A stretch of DNA of 64,000 nt from Steroidobacter agaridevorans. GTDB lineage: Bacteria; Pseudomonadota; Gammaproteobacteria; Steroidobacterales; Steroidobacteraceae. The position numbers were made by a program, and so were the translations under genes. The notes under the pieces are model-generated. The model did no database searches and had not been told where the DNA came from. It saw only the letters and a program-made list of their open reading frames with translations. The stretch spans positions 623,257-687,256 of the forward strand of contig NZ_BLJO01000004.1 of NCBI RefSeq assembly GCF_009932555.1. Direction: 5' to 3'. Positions 18,701 through 26,901 of the stretch are shown here, one piece after another; within the stretch, counting starts at the first letter, position 1, and each line of letters opens with the position of its first letter.

Positions 18701-20564
18701 TGATCGTACCGCCGTCGCGACGTTGCATCTCGAAGTCCTGCAGCCAGATCGGCCGACCGCTGGACACAGCGATGCGATACGGGCGCTCGCTGACAATCAC
18801 GAAACCCATGTTCTCGAGAATGGGCAGCGCTTGTGACAAGACGATCGGCGCCGCGGCTCGGAACAGCCGCAGGTGAACCGTTTTGCCTTCGCCGCTCGCG
18901 AGACGCATGGCGATCTTGTCGGTGTCGGCGACGACTTCGTTGAGCTGACCGATGTCGTCGAGCGCGACTTCCGCAGTCGTGTCTTCCTGGTACGCAGCGG
19001 GGAAGGCGTCGCGATATTTTTCGGCGATCAGACGGCCGTCGAGCTCGCCGTGCTTGTCGATCGATGCGTCGCGGAGTTTGTCGTTCCAGGTGAGCACCGT
19101 CTCGGCGATCAGTTGCTCCAGCTCTTCCGCATCCATGCGCGGGCCGCCATCGGCCGGCAGGCGAATGATCATGTGCACGCGAGCGAGCGCGGACTGAGAA
19201 ATCTGGACCTGCGATTCGATCGCAGTGGCTTTGAGCTTCTCGTTGATGACCGCTTCCATCTTCTCGCGCACCTGCGTGTTGTAGCGGTCACGCGGCACGA
19301 AGATCAGTGCGGAATAGAAACGACCGAATGTATCCCGGCGCAGGAACACACGCACACGTTGGCGCTCGTACAGATTGACGATGCCGCGGACGTTGCGGAT
19401 CAAGTCGGTGATGCTGGCCTGGAAGAGCTCGTCGCGCGGATACGTTTCCAATACGTGCACGACTGCTTTGCCGTCGTGACTCGCCGGGTCGAGGCCGAAG
19501 TGCCCGACTACGCGCTCGATCTTGTGACGGAGCATCGGAATCTCACGCGGGCTGCGGTTGTAGACAGCGGACGTGAACAGACCGAGAAAACGTTTCTCTC
19601 CGGTGACGCGGCCTTGCGAGTCGACGGTCTTCACGCCGACATAGTCGAGATAGGTTGCGCGATGAACGGTGGAAACGGAGTTCGCCTTGGTGATCTGCAT
19701 CAGCTCGGGTTGCCGAGCGTGCTCGCGCAGCTCGCCGGTGAGCACGGTCGGCTCGGCCCGATAACCTTTGCGGGCGCGCAGAATGCCTAGGCCGGTTTCC
19801 GGCATGGGCACGAGCAGGTCTTCGCTGCGGCCTCGTTTCAATTCGTACTGGCGATAGCCGAGGAACGTGAAATGATTCGCGGCCATCCAGTCGAGCAGCG
19901 CTTTGGCTTCGCGCGCTTCGCTGGGCTGCACGCCGGGATTGTCACGCTCGATCTCGTTGGCCAACTCGCTCGCGCGCTGGCGCATCTCGCTCCAATCGCC
20001 GACGGCAAGGCGCACGTCCTCGAGGGTGCGTAACAACTTTTGCTCGATCTCTTGCAGCCGCTCGGGCGCGCCGATGCGGTCGATCTCGATGTGCTGCCAC
20101 GACTCGTGCGTGAACTTCTTCCCGTTGCCGACCTCGCCCAACTCCTCGAGCTTGCCAGCGCGATCGCGGCGGATCGGCAGCACCGGGTGGACCATCATAT
20201 GAATAGTGAGGCCCGCCTGCGTCAGCACCATGCCGAGCGAGTCGACCAGGAACGGCATGTCCTCGGTGGTGACCTCCACGATGGTGTGCGTAGTGCTCCA
20301 GCCATCGCGCGCTTCATCCGTATTGAATACACGCACCAGCGGACGGCTCGGCTTGCGCACGCTCGCGCTGCGAAGATGCGCCAGCGCCAGCGCCGCCAAT
20401 GTGTCCGGGCGGTATTCAGCGAGATCTTCTTCGCCAACGCCGCGGTAGTACTGGCGGACGAACTCCTGAACATCCAGCGGATCGCCGCGTCGCTTCAACG
20501 CGCGGGCGGACTGCGCAATGCGCTCGATCAGTTTTTGACGTGCAGCGGGAATAGTCGTTGTCAT
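15732..20564 (-). CDS. gdhB: Large NAD-specific glutamate dehydrogenase (GDH-180 type)
   Basis: A 1610-residue protein, matching the 1600-residue class of NAD-dependent glutamate dehydrogenases (long N-terminal regulatory region, central catalytic domain, long C-terminal region). Catalytic hallmarks include VPVGAKGGFVPKR and the downstream nucleotide-binding stretch around CKVVGEGGNLGMSQRGR. It deaminates glutamate to 2-oxoglutarate, feeding amino-acid carbon to the citric acid cycle. ATG 20564 (MTTTIPAARQKL) is chosen; 17 extra in-frame codons upstream lack family character. It neighbours the oxoacid dehydrogenase and tyrosine catabolism genes, which fits an amino-acid degradation neighbourhood. 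Confidence 0.95.
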   Translation of the reverse strand: MTTTIPAARQKLIERIAQSARALKRRGDPLDVQEFVRQYYRGVGEEDLAEYRPDTLAALALAHLRSASVRKPSRPLVRVFNTDEARDGWSTTHTIVEVTTEDMPFLVDSLGMVLTQAGLTIHMMVHPVLPIRRDRAGKLEELGEVGNGKKFTHESWQHIEIDRIGAPERLQEIEQKLLRTLEDVRLAVGDWSEMRQRASELANEIERDNPGVQPSEAREAKALLDWMAANHFTFLGYRQYELKRGRSEDLLVPMPETGLGILRARKGYRAEPTVLTGELREHARQPELMQITKANSVSTVHRATYLDYVGVKTVDSQGRVTGEKRFLGLFTSAVYNRSPREIPMLRHKIERVVGHFGLDPASHDGKAVVHVLETYPRDELFQASITDLIRNVRGIVNLYERQRVRVFLRRDTFGRFYSALIFVPRDRYNTQVREKMEAVINEKLKATAIESQVQISQSALARVHMIIRLPADGGPRMDAEELEQLIAETVLTWNDKLRDASIDKHGELDGRLIAEKYRDAFPAAYQEDTTAEVALDDIGQLNEVVADTDKIAMRLASGEGKTVHLRLFRAAAPIVLSQALPILENMGFVIVSERPYRIAVSSGRPIWLQDFEMQRRDGGTINPATLGQRFTDTFSAVWTGRAENDGFNQLIVVTDLTWRQSSVLRAYCRYAIQTGASFSQAYMEQVLTSNAKIATTLSQLFEAQFDPAVKPARRSGEVDRLKQELSDLLDSVRSLDEDRILRRFAHAIQATLRTNYFQMDTNGAPKQWVSFKLDSRSIPEVPQPRPAFEIFVYSPRVEGVHLRMGQVARGGIRWSDRREDFRTEVLGLMKAQNVKNTLIVPVGAKGGFVPKRMPAGASREDVQREGVECYRTFISALLDITDNIVEGKILPPAQVVRRDGDDPYLVVAADKGTATFSDIANRLAADYNFWLGDAFASGGSAGYDHKKMGITARGGWECVKRHFREMGIDTQSQDFTAIGIGDMAGDVFGNGMLQSPHTRLLAAFNHQHIFLDPEPDAASSYKERQRLFNLPRSTWEDYNRKLISKGGGVYARNVKSIKVSPQVQAMLGIKRDTFTPIELIRAILCMPVDLLWNGGIGTYVKATDESHIEVGDRANDALRVNGRDLRCKVVGEGGNLGMSQRGRVEYALAGGRLNTDFVDNSGGVDCSDHEVNIKILLNNLPKRAGLTLEKRNELLVDMTDEVAALVLRDNYLQSQALSMLEARASKDLLEHAHSIRRLEVSGLLDRGLEFLPASEEITERHQAGKGLTRPELAILLAYAKMALYSKLIDSDVPEDSYLGHELERYFPALMQKRFNKYLPEHRLRREIIATATTNSIVNRMGPTFARRVQEDTGANAGTVARAYAIAREFVAMRDTWADIEALDTKIAAAVQYEMMFETTRLLRFCTYWLIHRLSGQLDIERQVSRFRKGMKDLDGLLPKALSGDDLSVYNSRHSRYVGANVPDKLARRMASLMALRSGPDLIEISEASDLSLDRVAALYFGVGTALSLDWIREQVEVLGVEGHWQAVARTTLRDNVYNLQRALCLQVIGESKRSIKDGKASPAELLEGWSNRHRAAVDYLRQTVSDMRALPAMDFATLSVALQAVRRMTE

Positions 20565-20741
20565 GATGCCAACGTTGTTGGTTTGAAGGGGGCAGAGTGA
20601 GCCCCTGAAGCTCACCCATGTTCAATCAGTAAGGGGCGCAAGTCTTGAACGATGAACTATGACGGTGCATAGGGTAATAGACCGCCGTGGCGCCGGCTGC
20701 ACCAAAAAGGAATAACGACGAGCGCTGGAGCTTCTCGCCAG
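20565..20741. promoter_or_regulatory. Intergenic, probable GDH promoter region
   Basis: A 177-base gap between the E2 stop and the GDH start, both minus strand. It contains a small hairpin GTGAGC/GCTCAC near 20597-20614. No clear promoter match was recognised. Confidence 0.3.
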
Positions 20742-21923
20742 TTAGTTCGGCGACTGCAGATCGTTTATGACAGCGGCGAGGAAACGCAGGGCTTCGCCAC
20801 CGGTGACGCAGCGGTGGTCGAACGTCAATGACAGCGGCAGACGAACGTGTATCTCCGGGGCTTTTGCGCCGGCAACGACGTCTCTTTGCAGTTTGCCCGC
20901 TGCCAGGATTGCCACCGTCGGCGGGACCACCAGCGGAGTTGCATACCGTCCGGCGACCGTACCGAAGTTAGAAAGTGTGAACGTGTAATCACGCATTTCT
21001 TCCGGCGTGATGGTACGGGCGCGCGTCCGCTGCTTGATATCGTCCAGTTGAGCACGCAATTGCGGCGCCGATTGCGAAGTGACATCGCGCAGAACCGGGA
21101 CGATCAGGCCGTCGTTTGTATCCACTGCAATCGCCAGATGCACCTGCTCCATCAATTTGCGCGACGGGCCGGCGGGATCGAACCATGCGTTAAGTGCCGG
21201 CTCCGCCTTGATGCCGGCGGCGATTGCTCGGACAAGTCGGATGCTGATGTCGCCGCGGTTCTGCCAGGCGTCGATGTCGGCGTCATCGAAGATTGTGCAC
21301 ATCGCGATCTCATCGCGAGACAGCGACATGCTTTGCGCCATCGCCTTTCGCGGACCGCGCAGTTTGTCGGCATCGGTGAGGCCGGGGACGGCGGGAGCGC
21401 GCTGCTGCGATTTGCTCAGGTTCGCCCGAGCAAGCACGTCGTCGACGCTCACCAGGCCGTGGCGACCGGTTGCCGAGCATGCCGATAGTTCTACGCCCAA
21501 TCGCTTGGCCAGCATGCGAACAGCGGGTGCCGCGCGGACGCGACCACGGTCTCTGTATGCACGACGGCCGCGACCGACGATAGCGTGATCGACGAGCTCT
21601 TCGTTACGGGTGGCCATGTGGCCGACGACCATGCCCTGATTGGCCTGCGCCGGCGCGCTGGTATCCGACGCTTTCGCGGCTTGCGACGGCAGATCGAAAT
21701 CGACGAGCGGCCGGCCGGTCTGAACCGTGTCGCCGGCTTTTGCATGCAATCGAACGATGTTGCCCGAATACGGGCTCGGCACATCGACAACGGCTTTGGC
21801 CGTTTCAACCGACAACAACGGTTGATCGACTTCGACGCGCTGGCCCTCCTTGACATGCCACGAGACGATTTCCGCTTCGGGCAGGCCTTCGCCGAGGTCC
21901 GGGAGGTTGAAGGTCACGCTCAT
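20742..21923 (-). CDS. 2-oxoacid dehydrogenase E2, lipoyl acyltransferase
   Basis: A 393-residue E2. The lipoyl domain is residues 1-80 with the modified Lys43 in S-V-E-T-A-K-A-V. A peripheral-subunit-binding domain (about 127-163: A-A-P-A-V-R-M-L-A-K) follows, then the catalytic domain to the end. The active-site motif reads D-H-R-C-V-T-G-G, with Thr-Gly in place of the usual Asp-Gly; I recall T-G-G forms in related bacterial E2s, so this is not taken as loss. AGGAAG precedes the ATG at 21923. With E1b and E1a directly upstream it forms a pyruvate or branched-chain oxoacid dehydrogenase; no E3 gene is adjacent. Confidence 0.88.
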   Translation of the reverse strand: MSVTFNLPDLGEGLPEAEIVSWHVKEGQRVEVDQPLLSVETAKAVVDVPSPYSGNIVRLHAKAGDTVQTGRPLVDFDLPSQAAKASDTSAPAQANQGMVVGHMATRNEELVDHAIVGRGRRAYRDRGRVRAAPAVRMLAKRLGVELSACSATGRHGLVSVDDVLARANLSKSQQRAPAVPGLTDADKLRGPRKAMAQSMSLSRDEIAMCTIFDDADIDAWQNRGDISIRLVRAIAAGIKAEPALNAWFDPAGPSRKLMEQVHLAIAVDTNDGLIVPVLRDVTSQSAPQLRAQLDDIKQRTRARTITPEEMRDYTFTLSNFGTVAGRYATPLVVPPTVAILAAGKLQRDVVAGAKAPEIHVRLPLSLTFDHRCVTGGEALRFLAAVINDLQSPN

Positions 21924-21933
21924 AGTCTTCTTC

Positions 21934-22911
21934 CTAACCGGCCAGCGTCGCTTTCGCCGCATCGACGATGCGGGTCACGCTGGGAATGTAGTCGTTCTCG
22001 AGTCGATACAGCGGCACGACGGTGTCGAAACCGGTGACGCGTTGAATCGGCGCCAGCAAATCATAAAGCCCGTGCTCGGCGACGATCGCGGCGATCTCAG
22101 CGCCGACACCGCAGTTGCGCGCGGCTTCGTGAACGATGACGAGGCGGCCGGTCTTCGCAACGGAATCGAGGATGGTCTCTGAATCGATCGGACTCACCGT
22201 GGCCAGGTCGATCACCTCCGCGCTGATGCCTTGCGCCGCGAGTTGCTCGGCCGCCTGCAGCACATCGGTCGTAATCGCGCCCCAGGTCACGATGGTCACG
22301 TCCTCGCCTTCGCGCAGGATGTAACAAACATCGAGCGGCGCGGCGACGCCGTCGTCCGGCACTTCCTGCTTCGCCAGTCGGTAGATGCGCGTCGGCTCGA
22401 GGAACAGCACCGGATCCGGGTCGCGTATCGACGCCAGCAACAAGCCATATGCGCGGGCCGGCGAAGAAGGGCAGACCACGCGAATGCCGGGCACGTGCGC
22501 GATCATCGACTCGACCGATTCGGAATGATGTTCCGGCGCATGAATGCCGCCACCATGCGGCGTCCTGATCACTACTGGGCACGACAAACGTCCGCGAGTG
22601 CGATGACGCAGCCGGCTCATGTGATTCACGATCTGATCGATCGCCGGATACAGGAACCCCATGAACTGGATCTCGGCGACCGGCCGCATGCCCTGCGCCG
22701 CCATGCCGACGCACATGCCGGCAATCATGTTCTCCGCCAGCGGCGTGTCTTGAACGCGATCGGCGCCAAATCGTTCGAACAAGCCCGACGTGGCGCGGAA
22801 TACGCCACCGCTCTTGCCGACGTCTTCGCCGAGCACGACCACGCTCGGGTCGTGCGCCAACTCCCACGCCTGCGCCATCGCGATGGCTTCGACCATTGTG
22901 ACTTTGGGCAT
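21934..22911 (-). CDS. 2-oxoacid dehydrogenase E1 beta subunit
   Basis: A 325-residue transketolase-like beta subunit. It shows V-L-G-E-D-V-G near residue 29, T-P-L-A-E-N-M-I-A-G, the H-G-G-G-I-H-A-P-E-H-H-S-E loop, and the C-terminal transketolase domain (V-T-W-G-A, V-I-D-L-A-T-V-S-P-I-D). It pairs with the alpha subunit to bind thiamine diphosphate and reductively acylate lipoyl-E2. Nine bases separate it from the alpha stop and ten from the E2 start. Confidence 0.92.
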   Translation of the reverse strand: MPKVTMVEAIAMAQAWELAHDPSVVVLGEDVGKSGGVFRATSGLFERFGADRVQDTPLAENMIAGMCVGMAAQGMRPVAEIQFMGFLYPAIDQIVNHMSRLRHRTRGRLSCPVVIRTPHGGGIHAPEHHSESVESMIAHVPGIRVVCPSSPARAYGLLLASIRDPDPVLFLEPTRIYRLAKQEVPDDGVAAPLDVCYILREGEDVTIVTWGAITTDVLQAAEQLAAQGISAEVIDLATVSPIDSETILDSVAKTGRLVIVHEAARNCGVGAEIAAIVAEHGLYDLLAPIQRVTGFDTVVPLYRLENDYIPSVTRIVDAAKATLAG

Positions 22912-22920
22912 GCGAGGACT

Positions 22921-24006
22921 TCAGTGAGAAGGCCGGCCGGTGCCGGCATAACGGCGCGCGAGCTCTTTCTGCGCTTCCACGTACGGCGGCGGATTGGCGT
23001 AAAGATGATCGAACATCGCGTCCGTGGCCTGGCGCGGCGTGCTCAGGTATTCCTGAACGGCTGCGTCGACCTCACGGGTGAACTCTGCCTTCATGGCCTG
23101 TTCGCGAGCTTCATCGAGCACGCCGCGAGACTCGAGCAGCTTGCGCAGCCGGATCATCGGCTCGACCTTCCAGGCTTCGGCGACTTCGGCTTCGTTGCGA
23201 TAACGGCTCGCGTCGTCGGCCGTGGTGTGATCGCTCAAGCGATAGCTGATCGCTTCGACCACGGTCGGGCCGCCGCCATTGCGCGCCTTTTCCAGCGCTC
23301 GCGACATGCAATCGCGTACGGCGATCACGTCGTTGCCGTCGACCTGAACGCCCGGGATGCCGGCGGCGATGCCTTTCTGCGCCAGGGTTTCGGCCGCGGT
23401 CTGCTCTTCGATGGGCACGGAGATCGCCCACTTGTTGTTGACGACGACGAACACGATGGGCAGCTGGCGCGCGCCGGCCAGGTTCATCGCTTCGTAGAAA
23501 GTGCCTTCCGAAGTGCCGCCGTCGCCGATATACGCCACGGCGCAGCGAGGTTCTTTGCGGATCTTGAATGCCATGGCCGCGCCGGCGGCGTGCAGCGTCT
23601 GGGTCGCGATGGGCACGCACCAGGGGAAATCGTGGCGGGGCACGGCGAAGTCGTTGCCGCGTTCATCGCCGCCCCAGTAGAGCAGCACTTCGGTCATGCT
23701 GACACCGCGCCAGAACAGGGTGCCGATTTCGCGATAAACAATGGCCAGGCAGTCTTCGGGGCGCATCGCCGCGCCGACGCCGACATGCGCGGCCTCCTGG
23801 CCGAGGCAGGGCGCATAAGTGCCGAGCTTGCCGGTGCGTTGGAGATTGACGGCTTTGGCGTCGAACGTGCGAGCCCGCAGCATGGCCGCGAACATCTTCA
23901 GCAATTCTTCGTTGTCGGCGGCGAAAGCCGGCAACTCGTCGAGCGGACGACCCTGCGGGCTCAGCTGCCGCAGGTATTCGATCCGGAACTCCGCCACTGT
24001 TCTCAC
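22921..24006 (-). CDS. 2-oxoacid dehydrogenase E1 alpha subunit
   Basis: A 361-residue E1 alpha from GTG 24006. The thiamine-diphosphate motif is G-D-G-G-T-S-E-G-T-F-Y-E-A-M-N-L-A with N-N-K-W-A at its end. The conserved Y-R-L-S-D-H-T-T-A-D-D phosphorylation-loop segment is present. The start is set by AGGAG nine bases before GTG 24006 and by the family N-terminus T-V-A-E-F-x-I-E-Y; the ATG at 24042 has no ribosome site. Heads the E1a-E1b-E2 operon. The C-terminus R-Y-A-G-T-G-R-P-S-H is ordinary. Substrate (pyruvate versus branched-chain oxoacid) is not decided. Confidence 0.9.
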   Translation of the reverse strand: MRTVAEFRIEYLRQLSPQGRPLDELPAFAADNEELLKMFAAMLRARTFDAKAVNLQRTGKLGTYAPCLGQEAAHVGVGAAMRPEDCLAIVYREIGTLFWRGVSMTEVLLYWGGDERGNDFAVPRHDFPWCVPIATQTLHAAGAAMAFKIRKEPRCAVAYIGDGGTSEGTFYEAMNLAGARQLPIVFVVVNNKWAISVPIEEQTAAETLAQKGIAAGIPGVQVDGNDVIAVRDCMSRALEKARNGGGPTVVEAISYRLSDHTTADDASRYRNEAEVAEAWKVEPMIRLRKLLESRGVLDEAREQAMKAEFTREVDAAVQEYLSTPRQATDAMFDHLYANPPPYVEAQKELARRYAGTGRPSH

Positions 24007-24072
24007 TCGTTGCCGCTCCTTCGATCGCGGAAGAGCGATCATGCAAGCGGCGCGGATTATAGCGAGTCCTTC

Positions 24073-24570
24073 CTAAACGTCGCGACTCGCTTGCATTGAT
24101 TTGGCTTGCTCCATCAGCCGGGTCAGCAGGCGGTCGAGCGTGCGCTGGTCGCTTGGACTGAGTGCGCTCAGCAATTCGGCCTCATAGCGCAAGGCCATCG
24201 GCGCCACGCGCGTGTAGACGGCCTGTCCAGCGGCAGACAGGCGGAGGATGGAGCGACGGCGGTCGCCCTTGTCGAACGCGCGCAACACACGCTTCTCATC
24301 GAGCAAACCCTGGATCGCGCGGCTGACGGCGACTTTGTCCATGGCCGTGCGCTCGGCCACCTCGACCGCCGACAGGTCCGGGTAACGGGCCAGAACCGCC
24401 ATCACGCGCCATTGCGGGATGGACAGGCCGAACTCCCGCTCGTAGGCGCCGGCAATCACCATGCTGACCGTGTTCGTCAGCACCGACAGCCGGTAGGGAA
24501 TGAAACGATCGAGCTGTAGCGCGGGCCCTGCGGGCGGCAGGTCGGCAACTTTTTCTTTAGGTCCAGTCAT
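24073..24570 (-). CDS. MarR-family regulator of tyrosine catabolism
   Basis: A 165-residue winged-helix regulator. The recognition region S-A-V-E-V-A-E-R-T-A-M-D-K-V-A-V-S-R-A-I-Q and the wing K-G-D-R-R-R-S-I-L-R-L-S are clear MarR features. It is divergent from hppD, with an inverted repeat between the two start codons. Known proteobacterial relatives (HpdR/HmgR-type) repress hydroxyphenylpyruvate or homogentisate genes until a pathway intermediate binds; applying that here is inference from position. Confidence 0.85.
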   Translation of the reverse strand: MTGPKEKVADLPPAGPALQLDRFIPYRLSVLTNTVSMVIAGAYEREFGLSIPQWRVMAVLARYPDLSAVEVAERTAMDKVAVSRAIQGLLDEKRVLRAFDKGDRRRSILRLSAAGQAVYTRVAPMALRYEAELLSALSPSDQRTLDRLLTRLMEQAKSMQASRDV

Positions 24571-24613
24571 GGCTTGCGCGCACTCCCCTTGACGGGCTCC
24601 GGGAATATAGTTT

Positions 24614-24628
24614 CAATTGTAACCATTG
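24614..24628. promoter_or_regulatory. Probable MarR operator, hppD/marR intergenic
   Basis: CAATTGTAACCATTG, an imperfect palindrome (12 of 15 positions symmetric), 22 bases before the hppD ATG and 43 bases from the marR ATG. The position suits control of both divergent genes by one bound dimer. Confidence 0.45.
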
Positions 24629-24650
24629 GTTTCGCGTTCAGGGGATGAGT

Positions 24651-25712
24651 ATGAGCAGCGCCGCCCAGGACAGTCACAACCCGCTCGGCACCGACGGGTT
24701 CGAGTTCGTCGAATACACCGCCGAAGATCCCGAATTGTTGCGGACCTTGTTCGAGCGGCTCGGCTTCCCGGCGACTGCCCGACATCGCAGCAAGAATGTC
24801 ACGTTGCATCGGCAGGGCGATATCAATTTCATCATCAACGCCGAGCCGGACAGCTTCGGCCAGCGTTTCGCGCGCGAGCACGGGCCGTCGGCCTGCGCGA
24901 TGGCCTTCCGGGTGAAGGACGCGGCGTACGCGTTCAAGCGTTGTGTCGAGCTGGGCGCCAGGCCGGTCGAAACCCGCGTCGGCCCGATGGAGCTGAACAT
25001 TCCCGCCATCGAAGGCATCGGCGGCAGCTTGATCTATCTGGTCGATCGTTACGGCGAGCACACGATCTATGACGTCGACTTCGTGCCGGTGACAGGCGCT
25101 GCGTTGAGCCGGACGGCGGGGCTGACTTACATCGATCATCTGACGCACAACGTGGCTCGCGGCAACATGGATAAGTGGGCGGGCTTCTACGAGAAGCTGT
25201 TCAACTTCCGCGAGATCCGTTACTTCGACATCGAAGGCAAGAAGACCGGCCTATTCAGCCGCGCCATGACCAGCCCGTGCGGCAAGATCCGCATTCCCAT
25301 CAACGAGTCTCAGGACGACAAGTCGCAAATCGAGGAATACCTGCGCGAGTACAAGGGCGAAGGCATTCAGCATATCGCACTGGGCACCGCCGACATCCAG
25401 CGCACCGTCGATGTGTTGCGTGAGCAGGGCGTGGCGTTCCAGGACACGCCGGACACGTATTACGAAGGCGTCGACGCGCGCGTCACCGGTCATCGCGAAA
25501 ATCTGGACGAGCTGCGCAAGCGTCGCATCCTGCTCGACGGCAATCCGGCCAAGGGCGAAGGCCTGCTGCTGCAAATCTTTACGCAGAACGTCATCGGGCC
25601 GATCTTCTTCGAGATCATCCAGCGCAAAGGCAACGACGGCTTCGGCGAAGGCAACTTCAAGGCGCTGTTCGAATCGATCGAATTGGATCAGATGCGTCGT
25701 GGTGTGATTTAA
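24651..25712 (+). CDS. hppD: 4-hydroxyphenylpyruvate dioxygenase
   Basis: A 353-residue Fe(II) dioxygenase of the vicinal-oxygen-chelate fold, converting 4-hydroxyphenylpyruvate to homogentisate. Likely iron ligands lie in Y-I-D-H-L-T-H-N, G-I-Q-H-I-A-L-G-T and I-F-F-E-I-I-Q-R near the end. ATG 24651 has GGGG six bases upstream; ATG 24645 is too close to that site. It starts a three-gene operon for tyrosine breakdown with hmgA (13 bases on) and the fumarylacetoacetase gene. Confidence 0.95.
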   Translation: MSSAAQDSHNPLGTDGFEFVEYTAEDPELLRTLFERLGFPATARHRSKNVTLHRQGDINFIINAEPDSFGQRFAREHGPSACAMAFRVKDAAYAFKRCVELGARPVETRVGPMELNIPAIEGIGGSLIYLVDRYGEHTIYDVDFVPVTGAALSRTAGLTYIDHLTHNVARGNMDKWAGFYEKLFNFREIRYFDIEGKKTGLFSRAMTSPCGKIRIPINESQDDKSQIEEYLREYKGEGIQHIALGTADIQRTVDVLREQGVAFQDTPDTYYEGVDARVTGHRENLDELRKRRILLDGNPAKGEGLLLQIFTQNVIGPIFFEIIQRKGNDGFGEGNFKALFESIELDQMRRGVI

Positions 25713-25725
25713 CCCGAGGTGCGTC

Positions 25726-26853
25726 ATGAAACGACCCATCATTCCATCGCGGGTCGAGGGCACGGCATCGCGGCAGGCGCATGCCGACCTGCCGCAGGGC
25801 ACGTTCGAGCGCGAGATCAGTAAGGAAGGCTTCTTCGGCCCGGCCGCGTTCTTTCATCATCGTCATCCGCCGACCGGTTGGGTGGAGTTCGAAGGGCCGC
25901 TGCGGCCGCATGCTTTCGATCTCACCAAGATCGATCAGGATCAAACATCGCCGTGGCAGGCGGCGGAGATTCTGCGCAATGCGAATGTTCGGGTGCGCGT
26001 GTGGAATGCTGCCAAGTCGATGGATCACCTGGCGCGCAATGCCGATGGCGATGACCTGTTGTTCGTGCATCGGGGCGCCGGTGAGTTTCATTGTGACTAC
26101 GGACACCTGACGCTCGCGGCGGGCGACTACGTCGTGATCCCCCGCGGCACGATGTGGCGCATCGAGACGAAAGAGCCGTTGTTCGCGTTGCTGATCGAGG
26201 CGACGAACTCCAGCTACGCGCTGCCGGATAAGGGGCTACTGGGCGCGCACGCCATCTTCGATCCGGCGATGCTGGATGTGCCGCAGATGGATGCGGCATT
26301 CGTCGCTCAGCAGCGCGACGATCGTCACTGGCAGGTGCGCGTCAAACGAAACAATGCGATTTCGAAAGTGACCTATCCGTTCAATCCGCTCGATGCGACC
26401 GGTTGGCACGGCGATCTTTCGGTCGTTCGCATCAATGTGAAGGACATTCGACCGGTGGCGAGCCATCGCTATCACTTGCCGCCGTCGGCGCATACCACGT
26501 TCGTCGGTAATCGCTTCGTGGTCTGCACGTTCGTGCCGCGGCCGTTCGAGACGGATCCGGGCGCGTTGAAGGTGCCGTTCTTCCATAACAACGACGACTA
26601 CGACGAAGTGTTGTTCTATCACGCCGGCGATTTCTTCTCGCGCGACAACATCAAGCCGGGAATGATGACGCTGCATCCCTGCGGCTTCACGCACGGACCG
26701 CATCCGAAGGCGCTGAAGAACATGCTCGTGCAGTCCAAGCCGGCGACGGATGAGTACGCCGTTATGATCGATACGCGCGATGCGCTGGAGATCACGGAGT
26801 CGGCTGCGGGCGTCGAGTGGGCGGGCTACGTTGATAGTTGGAAACAGAAGTGA
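25726..26853 (+). CDS. hmgA: Homogentisate 1,2-dioxygenase
   Basis: A 375-residue cupin-type dioxygenase opening the homogentisate ring to maleylacetoacetate. The C-terminal iron-site region reads M-T-L-H-P-C-G-F-T-H-G-P-H-P, with Y-D-E-V-L-F-Y-H upstream. It is shorter than the 430-residue classical enzyme and matches the compact bacterial form. GAGGTG precedes the ATG. A maleylacetoacetate isomerase gene, needed before the next step, is not in the window. Confidence 0.92.
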   Translation: MKRPIIPSRVEGTASRQAHADLPQGTFEREISKEGFFGPAAFFHHRHPPTGWVEFEGPLRPHAFDLTKIDQDQTSPWQAAEILRNANVRVRVWNAAKSMDHLARNADGDDLLFVHRGAGEFHCDYGHLTLAAGDYVVIPRGTMWRIETKEPLFALLIEATNSSYALPDKGLLGAHAIFDPAMLDVPQMDAAFVAQQRDDRHWQVRVKRNNAISKVTYPFNPLDATGWHGDLSVVRINVKDIRPVASHRYHLPPSAHTTFVGNRFVVCTFVPRPFETDPGALKVPFFHNNDDYDEVLFYHAGDFFSRDNIKPGMMTLHPCGFTHGPHPKALKNMLVQSKPATDEYAVMIDTRDALEITESAAGVEWAGYVDSWKQK

Positions 26854-26901
26854 TTGCCGGCCAATGAGCGCCGCTTCGCTGGAACCTCGGTGGTCTTTGA
26901 A

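Noticed and set aside
17244..18836. A 530-codon frame opposite NAD-GDH
   Set aside because: Low-complexity antisense of a well-supported 1610-residue enzyme.
20742..21923. E2 active site with T-G-G instead of D-G, suggesting loss of activity
   Set aside because: His is present and T-G-G forms occur, as far as I recall, in related bacterial E2s; not evidence of decay alone.
22231..24099. A 622-codon plus-strand frame opposite E1 alpha/beta
   Set aside because: Same composition artefact; the minus strand carries full thiamine-enzyme motifs.
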